A DNA stretch of 64,000 nucleotides from the NCBI GenBank assembly GCA_022539475.1, contig VCMS01000144.1, forward strand, positions 1 through 64,000, read 5' to 3'. Numbering within the stretch: the first letter of the stretch is position 1; the number at the start of each line of letters is the position of its first letter. This document shows positions 10,086 to 20,093 of this stretch, in pieces. A program made the translations under genes and the position numbers. The DNA is from Gracilaria domingensis. Its lineage: Eukaryota; Rhodophyta; Florideophyceae; Gracilariales; Gracilariaceae. The notes under the pieces were generated by a model. It ran no database searches, was not told the DNA's origin, and worked only from the letters and a program-made list of their open reading frames with translations.

Positions 10086-13000
10086 GTAAGTCCGTCTCAA
10101 ACATTTTGGTGCCCTGGTATCCATGCGAGGAAGCGAAGTTCTCCTCTTGCGTGGCACTCTCGCATAGCCGCTACGTCGATCTGTAGTCGTTTTTCCGAGG
10201 TTCCTCCGTTTTTCGCGATGACGTTGAATACAGTTCTAGAATCGACATAAGCATCGATTTCGATCCGGCGGCCGGTAATCTCTTCCAGCGTATGCTTCGA
10301 TACAAATGCGCTATCATACTCATAAAGTAGCCCATGTATCTCCGCCGCCATCACAAATCGCGTTACTCGTTTGCACCGCGAACTCCCATAGTGAAGTATG
10401 TTTGCGCGGTTGTGCTTATCAACCAACACCAAAACGAATCCAATCTGTGACTTCATGTTGGCGCAATTCGCGAACGACGCATCTGTAAACAGCGCTAGCC
10501 GCAACGATTCTTTTTCAAGGGAAATGAGACGTAATCCAGTAGCAGCGGTTGCAGTGCAACGGTCCACAACCTTGTTCAATGCCTTCATGTCTCTTTCGTT
10601 TGGCGATGGACGTGCACTGGCGAGTAGCTGGAGTGAAGCAGAAAGATCAGGTCGAGTGCAGCATGCTACATATTGGATCTGAGCGCGAACGCTTGTAAAC
10701 TCTTCAGCTGTGGTAGCTCTCTTCATTTTCTTCAGCTTCTGTCCCTGGTGATTCGAGATTATCTTACCGTCCTTGCGAATAGTCAATCCATTGATATCCA
10801 CGCTGCTGTTGTCCGAAAGAATATTTCTCGGTTTGCTTTGGACAGTTTGGAATCGGATGCATTCTCTCCTCGTCATCGAGAAAATCCTTATCTCCCACTC
10901 CAAACGAATCGTCCACTTGCAGAGCCACAACACCAGTGGCGTTCGTGTCGTTCCTCCTGTAGAGTAAACATGTGTCAGCCTTAGTAGGTTCCATCTGTAG
11001 TTTCTCCCTCTGATGTGCATGATATGTAACAAACCAATGCAATCCACTCTCCGGAATGCCATATAGCGGTCTCTGGACTAGCAAAACTTTTCCTTGATCG
11101 AGTTGCATCTCTGCTGGTGGTCGTAAGTAGATGTTTCGTTCAATGAGTGTCTCCGACTGGATGTAGCCTTGCGAAATATCGCGGACGTACGATGCGTACT
11201 CCGAGAAGATCGCCGCTACATTCATTGCTATACGCTGCCCAAGTCGAGATGCTGTTGGGGACTTTGTGGCAATATCAAGTGCACCGGCGTCGCGAAAACT
11301 CTGAGCTAGGAGTCTCGATCGCTTCAACTGTCTTCCGTTGAAAGTCTTGGTAATATCCACCCAACGTGAACCAAAGATTCTAACTTCTTTTGGCACAGTG
11401 GAGATGTCGGCGATTTTGAGAGTTCCTCTTCTTTGGAGATGAGATATTTCTTTCGCCCGGGCCTGGGAGAACGCGTGTGGTTCGTGACCTTGAGAGATCT
11501 CACGCGACGTAGTGGGGGTGCCGAACATTGCCGTCAAAGTGGTGTCATCCAATTCTTTCGCGATGTGCCCAACGGATGCTGATTGGTCCGGGGTTGTAAT
11601 GTCGCTCTCAGGGGAGCGGTGATGACTTTGATTCTCCTCCATCGAGCGGTCAATATTCTTACTACCTCGAGAGTTTTCAGGATCGGAAAGAGTAGATACC
11701 AGTTCAAGGTTAGATCCGGTGGCTGGTTTCACTACATGACTGCGAAAAAGCCTACGTCCATGTGGGAGTTGAACCACAACAGTTTCGCCCTCGGTCTGAA
11801 TCAATCGGAATGGTGCTTCTCATTTCTTTGATGTATCACGATATACATACACTAGGGAACCTGCGGGAAGCTTTTGTAGTCTGGTGCTGTGTTCCTTTCC
11901 TTTTGGTCCACCACCATGCTTCAGCCCAAATGCGATCCTTCGCTTCGCGTGTTCCTTCTGTACTTCCTTCTTCGCGACTTCTATGGCTCTGCCTCTTTCT
12001 AACTGAGTTCTGCTGGAGTACGCCGTGCTGGACGGGGGATGGAACCGAAAACGAGAAGTGTTGGGCATAGTCCTTCCGGGCCTACGGTGTCGTTTACGGC
12101 TTTTACAGCCATTTGGAGACAGTCTGCGTCTGTTTCGGACCTCCTTGGCATTGTTTCTCTGATTTTCAAGTATGCCGTGCGCAGCGGACCGTGATATCGC
12201 TCTACATGTGACATAGTGGAGGGTGATTCAATTTGTGCTTGAAGCGCAGAGATGCCTTCAGTGTCTGCAGTGTCCAAAACTTCGTTCGATACGAAGTTGC
12301 TGCCTTGATCCACTGGGAGGAAATCTGGCGGGCCAAGGTACAGTCGCATCTAACATCGCAGAAGAGCTTTCCAAACATCTGAAGACCTGACTCGATTCAA
12401 AAAGGAAGCTGTTCCGTAGTGTGTAGCTTCATCAACAACATGCAAGACGGGTCTGTTGTTAATGTACATGATATCGATCGCCACAATATGGTTGAATCGA
12501 AGATCATCAGTACCTATGGTGATCTTGAGACGACGAGGGCTGGAAGCATGTGTAGCGCAGGTGTTGCAAGCTTTGGTAAGATCTTCGATTGCATCTCGTA
12601 CCTCCCTATTCATCTCCTCGGACGTGCACGTCTGAGAAAGTTGGTGAACGCAGTGACCGTAGGATGTCCAAAAACTCTGTGCAGTTTTCTCAGTTCGGCC
12701 TCTGTTTACAAACAGAGAGTGATATCCTCTGGCTTCCACTTGTGGACAAGGAAATAATTCGTAAACCCGAGGGGTTGAATGAGGTGCTTATATGTAATCT
12801 GTTTCTTCTGTATGCTTAGATCTAGCCCATTGTCCATCATGTCCTTCATGCTCAGCAAACTCGGTCCATTACCAGGTAGGATCTGAAACTTCACATCGAT
12901 GATGAGATCCAAGCCCGTGAAAGGGATAGGAATTGTGGCAGTACCTAGTGCTTTCTTTGTTCCTCCGATGCCTGTAACCTGTTTCGTGTCATTGTGCTCA

Positions 13001-15400
13001 AGCTGGCACGGAACGCCGAAGTCTTCGCAATACGCTTTATATTGGTTGTAGGACATTACCGAGGAGCGATTGGCGCAGGTGTCTAGGATAATACCCTTGA
13101 AGCTAGTACATTCGCCTTGTGACAGTTCCTTCTTCATTGCGGCTAAGGCAGAGTCGAGATCCCTACTATACGAGTTTCCTTGCACAAAAGAAGCATTTGC
13201 GAGAAACACTTCCTCGCTCTGATGGACTTCCATCTCGTCCTCTTCTATGTACCAAGTCCCATCTTCTTCATCACTGTATTCGTCATCCGTCGAGCATACG
13301 ATGTTGCCCTGATCTTGTTCTTGCTGGCCTGCATTGTCATCCAGAAGCTGGTCTACTACGCATGCCATGTCATCCATAGATAGGTAGGTGGATGGTTTCT
13401 GCCTCCGGATACGATCTATGGCGGCTTTTACCTCTGCTGGGATGTGACGGGTTCGAGCAAGGTGATCTTCGCCACAAACGTAGCATCCCTTCCGTCCTCT
13501 GATCCATCTCAAGGAGATCTTGCGGGGTCTGCCACGGTTGCGCTTCGTGTATCCTCGGAAATGTCTCTTCGCTTCACCACCGTGCCTGTTTCCCAGAGTG
13601 TAGTGTGCTGCTCGCGGCGGTGTGTCTAGTTTAAAACCGGTTGTCGCAAACGCTCCGGCGGACCTGGGCTCGTTGGAGAGGAATGTAGCGATTCTATTCC
13701 GTGCCTCCTGGGAAGATGCGGGGATACGCTCGCGGAGGGACTGCGTAATATTGTTTGTGTCTACTGCCACAATCATTTGATCCCTCAAGAAGTTGTCAGT
13801 TCTGTATGCAGGATCCAGCTGTTTGTGAAGCTGAGAAAGCCGGCTGCAGAAGGATCGAAAAACATGTAACTCGCTTCTCTCGGGATTCTCGCGCATGAAT
13901 TGAGAAAGTCTTAGTGACTGCCAAAGAATGAGAGTCCTGTTTCGTTGTTCCTCGCTAATGTATTCATCAACGAGCTTCTGGAGTATGTCTTCGTACGTCA
14001 TGCCATCTCGGTACGTCTTGATGTAGAACTCCATTGCTTCTCCACACAACATCACTGGAAGACCCTGAGCTTTCTTTTGGTCTGTCAAATGACAAAGTCG
14101 GGCCATCGTGTCATAGAATTCGAGTGATTCCCGAAGATCTTCATCAAATCCACCACCAAAACGATCGCGACCTTGGTATGATTTCATGAGACCGTGCTAA
14201 TCAAGGGCTGGGTGATTTTCATCTCGTGAGTCCTTATCGGCAGAGATATTCCTTTGATTCTGTGTTGAATGAGTAACAACATTTGGCAGAACATCTTGTA
14301 GTCTTGAAGTGGACCTATTCTGTAAAGAATGATGACCACCAGAGGCTTCTCGTTGTGGTTTGTATCCTTGCTCTTGGGGAGCTTCGTGGGGCGGGGCCAC
14401 GGAAATGGCAATTATCTGGGCCTCTTGATGCTCTTGCAAGCCTTCATGAATAGAGCTCACATCAGGAGCGTTCGGCTGTTGCGCGTTCTGCTCACCTACG
14501 GTCTCGTGGGGGTGGTTTGAATTCGTAGCTGCATTCTCTCTTCTGACACCTGGTATAAATTCCGTTTTGCGTGAGACATTTTGCCAGGGCACGTGCCCGG
14601 AGGTAGCCTTGCTGACGCTTGACGTAAACTCTGCGGGAGATCAGAAACTCAATCCATCTCAAAGTAGTCGGCTTCGGGATATATGCAATTGTTTCTTGTC
14701 TGAACGTGGCCGTAAATTCTAGCTAGAGACTCTCACCGTACATCTCAGTTTCCTTGAAAGCTGTGAGCATGTCCATAGCATAGACATCAACATTTCTTCT
14801 GTACTGCGCCAAGACATCTGCCGGAAATCCTTGGGGAGGAGGATCTGGGTCACCGATCTGATTGAAAACTTCTTCCGAGAACAATGGATCCAATGTATTA
14901 AAAGCAGATGACAGTTGAACTGTTACCGCTTGATTCTCTTCAAGCGCTAGAACAGCGTCCGAAGGCTTAGATGTAGCCATTTTAGGTGCGTGTTACACTT
15001 GCTGTCGACCTAAACAGTTATAACTGTTCACACCTAAATGTAAAGATCGTGACGATCTGCTACTGTCGTCCAGAATGTGGGCGACGGTGTACGTCAATCA
15101 CCCGGCGACCGGTCCTACGGTAGGACTGTGCTACGGCGAATGAGCTACTTGCAGTGGCGGCCCTCCGCTGGGCTGCGTGCGATGCCAATGACAGCCTCTC
15201 GGCGATGCTGGTTGACTGGGAGTCGTGTAGACAAGATACGGTTGTATATGTTAAGATGATGATGATCTCTTTATTCTTTGTCTCAAGACTCCGAGAAGTC
15301 GAAGTGCTAAAGTAGTATCGTGGACGCACGCGCCGTCGCTCGCTGGCAGACTTCAGAGGTACACTGGCGCACACGGCGCATGTGCCATCTTCGTCATCAA
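10086..15400 (-). mobile_element. Ty1/copia-type LTR retrotransposon, broken and interrupted by element A
   Basis: Read on the minus strand the order is leader and gag, protease, integrase, RT, RNase H, which is the copia order. Gag with a nucleocapsid-like CYVCGEDHLARTRH block and a protease-like LDTCANRSSV segment lie at about 12750-14190. Integrase pieces lie at about 12000-12750 (AIDIMYINNRPVLHVVDEATHY, VDQGSNFVS, SHVERYHGPL). RT/RNase H lies at about 10095-11800 and ends AWIPGHQN. The element has several breaks. Its 3' portion is cut off where element A inserted. The copy is older than element A because A lies inside it. The right boundary near 15.4 kb is approximate. Confidence 0.8.
15005..15400 (-). 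repeat. probable 5' LTR/leader of the copia-type element
   Basis: On the minus strand this non-coding stretch lies upstream of the first gag-side methionine (near 14980) and has no host-like gene. The partner LTR is missing from the window because of the element A insertion, so the ends cannot be fixed by comparison. Confidence 0.35.
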
Positions 15401-16600
15401 GTCACTTTTGTCAATTTGACCAACAAGTTCCACACTTTTCTTCTATATCAATCGAATTTGAGCTGGCCAGGGAAGTACACTTACGCTGGGTTTGATTCGA
15501 CATTTCCACAGCAAATTAGGACTAAAAACAGCGGTATCTTTTGCCTACTGGCATGCAGGTGTTCTTGGCTAGACATAACCAATACTTTTAGTCAGGCAGA
15601 CGTGGAAAAGTATAGAGGTAGATTTGCAAACGAATTATTCGTCGGGCGGTCCACCTAACTGCTATTGCCATTGTGATTGCAAAACGTTTCCAAGCCGTGA
15701 ACGTGACCTTTGGCTTTGTTTGGCTCTGGCTCCAAAAAGAATTTAAGTGCTCAATTAGAAACGAATGGACCGAAGTTTTTAGATTGATCAGATAGCGCTT
15801 TATGAAAAGTAGTGGGAGAGGTGAACGAGAGGACGATACAGCTGGTGTATGATTTTTGGTTCGTGGAAGCACATAACGGATTGCATGGACTGGTGTGTTC
15901 AACATTTCATTATGGTGTGCATTTTTGATTGCAATGATGTTTCTAAATTTACCACAATGGTCATTAAAGACTGTGTACTCTTCTCTGCCTTACTAGCTGC
16001 ATCTGTTCAACGAGAGAAAACAGATTTAGAGGTCCTCGTAAACTATATACTGAAAAACAGCTTTGTGTCGGTTCTGGTACACACTGTTGGAAAAGAACTC
16101 AAGACATACGCTACGTTTGTACAATGTTTTTTTCCAAAAGTTTTTGAACAAGTTTAGAAAGAACAAACGCTAATTGCAAATGTTTTAAAAAAATTTTTAT
16201 TGAATAAGAGAATGAATGTGAAAAGAAAAGAAAGCTATGAGAGTGTTTGTGAGGATGAACTAAATTTTGAATCATCTGCAAAAGACTTTTTTGAGACTTT
16301 TGTTTGTTATGCAACTTGTCTTCCCAAACTTATTAATATTAATTATAAGAACAATAACCATGTTGTTAAGGTTAAATTAATTTAGCGGCAATTGAGGTGT
16401 ACCAAAGTGCTGAAGGCGATAATTGAAGAAGACTTTTCTTGGTTTTGTCGATTTGTGTTTATGATCAATAACAACGTCATTGATGACGTATTTGCAATAT
16501 AATGGTTTATTATAGGGCGTGTTGTGTTTGTATTGATTGTTAGGTTGATGCTTACAAAGAAGGAGCTTTATCAAGACTTCTGATGCCCACAAGAAGCCAT
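15401..16600. other. AT-rich spacer between copia element and Harbinger transposon
   Basis: I see no supportable gene. Short open frames (for example 15849-16157 plus, 102 codons; 16200-16385 plus, 61 codons) have no recognisable motif and sit in very AT-rich sequence. Confidence 0.5.
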
Positions 16601-16603
16601 ATT

Positions 16604-16621
16604 AGGGGTTTTTAATTAAGG
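16604..16621 (+). repeat. left terminal inverted repeat of Harbinger element
   Basis: It starts AGGGGTTTTTAA and pairs with the reverse complement of 19388-19404. It is preceded by the target duplication ATT. Confidence 0.85.
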
Positions 16622-16755
16622 TGTTTTGGCCCTTATGTTCGGACTAAGGCTTGTTCTGAACCACTGCTGTGTTTAAATTACGATCAAGCTCTTTCCTTTA
16701 TTTCAAAATAAAGACAAGATTAACCCCGCGATTCCCATCTTTGAGGCAAACCTGT

Positions 16756-17880
16756 ATGAGCTTCTTTCCTTACCTCCTCTCATGGTGTGCACCCTCGTCC
16801 ATGGTGCCACCACTTCCACCAACACTCACACCAAATTCCAACATTCCACCACCATCGAACGCCAAAATGAACAGCAATGATTCGCAAAACGCAGTTGCGC
16901 CACCAACTGCTCCTCTTACTACCTCGGCAAGTGTCTCCTCGCGCTCAAGCGCACCTTCAAACTTAACACCTTCAAAAGCGCACAACAAGCGCTTCGTGAT
17001 GAATAAGGTCGAGAAGACATGGGTCATTCGACAACTAATCGCGCTTCAAGCTCCTCTCCAAAAATTGAAGACCCTGGAAAAGACATGTCTATCAGTAGCC
17101 AAAAACGCACAAATGCGTCATGTTCCAGACAACGAAATCCTGCATGAAACCAACACTTACGGCATAGCATGGCGCAGAGAGTACATGTCAAAAATTACAA
17201 CCGAAAACGTTATGCACGTTGCGAAGAACGTTGGCGAAATGGTAAAGAAGGTTCAAGTTGCGTCTCTCTCGCACAACGATGACGATGGTCCTGTGGCGGC
17301 CCCAAAGGGTGTAGAAGGAGATGCACAGCATTTGTTGGATCAGGCTTTATTGGACTACAAGCACGATGCCAACCGCAAGGCACTTACAACCGATGACGAT
17401 GCCAAGACTGCTTTGAAGAAAGCAAAAGAATCACGCGCGCAAAAGCTCAAGCGTAACCGTGAGCGCAAGGCTACCTTTGAAGAAGACAAAAAGCGGCGTA
17501 AAGCAGTCCGTGAAGCTCGAGAACGACGTAGATCCGCAGCTGATCTCCAGAGCGTTAGGGCTCAAACACGCATTGCAAACGCTGCGGCGGCTAGTGCAGC
17601 TTTGCAAAGAAGACAAAGTGAACAGTTTGGTATCCTCTTCAGTTTTTACGCACAGAGTCAGAACCTGACCGCTCCGGAGCCTGAGACACCTCTTCCCCCG
17701 CCCATCGCTTCGGAACCGTTGACCATGGACGCATTCGTGGAAGCTACTAGTTCGGTTGGCGGAACTGCGCCGAGCAATGCGACAGCGGAAAATCGCACTT
17801 TGGAAGCTACCACCCTTGAAAGTGATGCAGAGTGTCCAGGGTCTGCAAGAGAGGAACAGACTTGTCTGGATCAGATATAG
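16756..17880 (+). CDS. Harbinger accessory protein, basic coiled-coil, 374 aa
   Basis: This is the plus-strand partner gene inside the Harbinger element. I start at the ATG at 16756; the frame is open further upstream but has no earlier ATG, and later in-frame methionines at 16801 and 16867 are alternatives. The N-terminus is Pro/Ser/Thr-rich. A conserved-looking block follows (NKRFVMNKVEKTWVIRQLIALQAPLQKLKTLEK in pieces), then a long Lys/Arg/Glu-rich segment (about 17400-17560) with coiled-coil character, then an acidic tail. In this family the second gene usually encodes a Myb/SANT-like protein that helps the transposase enter the nucleus and bind the ends. I cannot see clear Myb tryptophans here, so the role is inferred from position. 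Confidence 0.65.
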   Translation: MSFFPYLLSWCAPSSMVPPLPPTLTPNSNIPPPSNAKMNSNDSQNAVAPPTAPLTTSASVSSRSSAPSNLTPSKAHNKRFVMNKVEKTWVIRQLIALQAPLQKLKTLEKTCLSVAKNAQMRHVPDNEILHETNTYGIAWRREYMSKITTENVMHVAKNVGEMVKKVQVASLSHNDDDGPVAAPKGVEGDAQHLLDQALLDYKHDANRKALTTDDDAKTALKKAKESRAQKLKRNRERKATFEEDKKRRKAVREARERRRSAADLQSVRAQTRIANAAAASAALQRRQSEQFGILFSFYAQSQNLTAPEPETPLPPPIASEPLTMDAFVEATSSVGGTAPSNATAENRTLEATTLESDAECPGSAREEQTCLDQI

Positions 17881-17922
17881 AGGTTCATGCGGGAGCGGTC
17901 TTTCTTGATTCGGGTACCTTGA

Positions 17923-18054
17923 TTAAGTAAAGTGCGCGAGCCATGGCTCGCGCAAAGTCCTTCGCTCAGTCGCCTTCGGCTCCCTCGCAAGCTCGGTCGC
18001 CTCGGCTCCTTCGCTGCAGACTTTGCGCTCGCCAGGCTCTTGCACTTTACTTAA
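17923..18054. repeat. 132-bp imperfect hairpin between the two Harbinger genes
   Basis: The outer arms TTAAGTAAAGTGC and GCACTTTACTTAA are inverted. The homology continues inward through CGAGCC/GGCTC and GCGCAAAGT/ACTTTGCGC. Inside the left arm lies a perfect 20-bp palindrome, GCGCGAGCCATGGCTCGCGC (17934-17953). The right arm overlaps the transposase stop codon at 18051-18053. By position it could act as a two-way terminator for the convergent genes or as a foldback insertion. Confidence 0.8.
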
Positions 18055-19283
18055 GGTTCATCTTCTTCAGAAGACGTTCTGTTTCTGTGCGCCTCTAGTT
18101 TCCGTTCGTACATCTCTTTTGTCATCAAGGCAAATCCGCGACGCCTTAAACTCCAGTTTGATAGTAGAGCGGCTGTTTCGTAAGCGATTGGGAACAAGGA
18201 CTTCTCAAAGGGCCATCGTCCTAAAAAGATGCGATACCGGTTGTTAATGTGGCCTATTCCCCATTCATTTACCATTCGTTGAGTACGAATATATCGATTG
18301 TACGACACACGATGCATCCAGTTTGTGCTTTCGTTTCGCTTAAACGGAACAACAAGTTTCCCATCTCCTCCAAATCCCATGTCCGCCATGCCATGTTGAC
18401 CATCTTCAAGGTATTGCTCGGCATGAAGGTACACACTCGAGTTTGTATATGAGGTCCTGTCGCTTTCGGCGCCTTTGTCGCTGATCTCTAATCTAATAAA
18501 CCTACCGTAGAGGTCACAGTACACAAGAATTGACCAGACGTGGGCCCTCTTATATCCATCGTAAGCCCTTTCTTGTTCGTGATTGTCTACTGGACGCCAT
18601 CTCTTGGTTTTGTTGCCGTCAATAAAAGAGACACACTTTGGAAACCCCAGTATGAGACCCTCCATGTCACTCCTTTCCTCAGATAGCGGCCATAATATCA
18701 GTGGTGGTTGGATCTCCTTTAATGTTTTGTACAGGGCGAACAAGGCATGTCGAAAGTAGTTTGAAACTGTCCCCGTTGATATGCCATATACATGCCCGTA
18801 ACGCTGTACTCCAAGACCGCCTTCGTTTGAGCCACCCAGAATATCAAGTAGTAGGAAAAGCATCTCTTCTGCCGACAAACGTCGTCGTCGAGGGACACGG
18901 TTAGGTAGTGTTTGTTCATTTCGAACGTTGAAAGGTTCCTCCAGGTGGCTCTTTGTAACCGCATACAACTCGTCAAACTCTTCTACGCTGACATGGACTG
19001 TGCGTTCAAAGAGACGATCATCTGGATCCTCCAAACGCATGCATTTGTAAACATGTGATGCAGTACGACGTGCATAGAGCGATTTGACTCCTGCAATCGC
19101 GTTGCCCTTGCCGGGGCCGTTTGTGTCAGATTCCGAGCTATCACCATCGCTGTTTTGGCCATGCTCTTGATTGCGCTTCATGTTCAACATGAGTCCCTGT
19201 TGGACCAGCATTTCGGTGTGGGACGCAGTCTGCCATATTTCAGGCAGCATGAAGAAAGGAAGAGGTAGTTCTGAGTCTCCCAT
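18051..19283 (-). CDS. PIF/Harbinger transposase (DDE_Tnp_4 type), 410 aa
   Basis: This gene would catalyse cut-and-paste movement of the surrounding element. A helix-turn-helix region is seen at about residues 130-185 (RRRRLSAEEMLFLLLDIL...YGISTGTVSNYFRHAL). The catalytic core follows: first Asp in SFIDGNKTK, second Asp in the GMADMGFGGDGKLVVPFK block, and Glu in VNEWGIGHINNRYRIF. The order and spacing match the DDE_Tnp_4 superfamily and the length is normal for Harbinger. The ATG at 19283 is the first in the frame. Part of an acidic N-terminal segment (SDGDSSESDTNGPGKG) precedes the HTH. No stop or frameshift is visible. Confidence 0.88.
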   Translation of the reverse strand: MGDSELPLPFFMLPEIWQTASHTEMLVQQGLMLNMKRNQEHGQNSDGDSSESDTNGPGKGNAIAGVKSLYARRTASHVYKCMRLEDPDDRLFERTVHVSVEEFDELYAVTKSHLEEPFNVRNEQTLPNRVPRRRRLSAEEMLFLLLDILGGSNEGGLGVQRYGHVYGISTGTVSNYFRHALFALYKTLKEIQPPLILWPLSEERSDMEGLILGFPKCVSFIDGNKTKRWRPVDNHEQERAYDGYKRAHVWSILVYCDLYGRFIRLEISDKGAESDRTSYTNSSVYLHAEQYLEDGQHGMADMGFGGDGKLVVPFKRNESTNWMHRVSYNRYIRTQRMVNEWGIGHINNRYRIFLGRWPFEKSLFPIAYETAALLSNWSLRRRGFALMTKEMYERKLEAHRNRTSSEEDEP

Positions 19284-19387
19284 GGCACGGATCTCTGTTT
19301 GAATCTAAGGGTCAATGACAAGAACGACCTTTATTTCAAATCTAAGAATGGCCTGCAATGAGGGATTTATTTCATAAAGACAGAAAT

Positions 19388-19404
19388 CCTAGTTAAAAAC
19401 CCCT
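19388..19404 (-). repeat. right terminal inverted repeat of Harbinger element
   Basis: Read on the minus strand it begins AGGGGTTTTTAACTAGG. The ATT target duplication follows at 19405-19407. Confidence 0.85.
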
Positions 19405-19407
19405 ATT

Positions 19408-20081
19408 GATCTTCTCGTATGCGGTTTGTCTAAAAAATGTGACAGAGGCATTCTGTTTGTTAATTGTGTGTCCATGGCAATTGTCACATGCTCACATAAA
19501 TTGAAAATAATTGCAATTTTGAACGGCCAGCATGGTCACCAGTTGGCTGCGTTGCTGTTTTTGCGTCGGTTTTGTCCGTTTGCCACACGAGCACAAAGGT
19601 ATTCCACACTGCACGTGTGCTACGTTCCAGATACGGTGCCGAAAAAAAAAAGGAAGACAGCAATGCAAACATCATTTCAAGTCAAACACAGGTGTACGTA
19701 GATTTAAACACATTCCCGGTGTGCCATTGTGCCAGCTGATCGACGTGGAATACGTGCGTCCACGGCGCATTGTTTACAGGCATCCTACGCCAGACTTGCC
19801 CGCGCGTGACGAGCAGTTGAACGGCCCGCCTCACGGAAAACGTACGCCGCATCCGACCGGCAAGCCATGCGTCCCGGCCCGACGCGTGCACGCGTACCAT
19901 GCCAAAGTCCGTTGACATTCCCTTTCCATGTCTGCACCTTGACTCCTCATTTTTGCTCAATGCAACACCGGCGCTTAACGGCGGCAGCGTAGCCGTTGAG
20001 AAGCAAACCTACTGCTTCTGACCTGTCCAGCTCTGTGTCACACGTGCTGAATCTTTTCGTGCGCTCCTTCTCGATTTCTAG
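19408..20081. other. intergenic region upstream of the nitrate-reductase-like gene
   Basis: No gene is supported. A 127-codon open frame at 19532-19915 (plus) has no recognisable motif. The last 100 bases are the likely promoter and leader of the downstream gene. I see no clear TATA box. Confidence 0.45.
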
Positions 20082-20093
20082 ATGGCGGAGTGA
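20082..20093 (+). promoter_or_regulatory. four-codon upstream ORF (MAE-stop) overlapping the main start
   Basis: ATGGCGGAGTGA ends in TGATG, so its stop codon shares one base with the ATG at 20093. Such stop-start overlaps can couple translation of the main frame to reinitiation. Its own ATG has a weaker context (T at -3) than the main ATG (G at -3 and +4). Confidence 0.5.

Larger units (their letters stand above)
16604..19404. mobile_element. PIF/Harbinger-type DNA transposon, 2.8 kb, two open genes
   Basis: The left end reads AGGGGTTTTTAATTAAGG from 16604. The right end, read inward on the minus strand from 19404, is AGGGGTTTTTAACTAGG, giving a roughly 15-bp terminal inverted repeat with two mismatches. 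Both ends are flanked by ATT (16601-16603 and 19405-19407), a 3-bp target duplication as expected for PIF/Harbinger. Inside are a DDE transposase gene on the minus strand and a basic coiled-coil protein gene on the plus strand, facing each other. Two-gene organisation, transposase plus a DNA-binding partner, is the family norm. Nothing I can see breaks either gene, so the copy may be autonomous. Confidence 0.88.

Noticed and set aside
15849-16385. Two small plus-strand frames in the AT-rich spacer
   Set aside because: No motif, no promoter, composition equal to the surrounding non-coding DNA.
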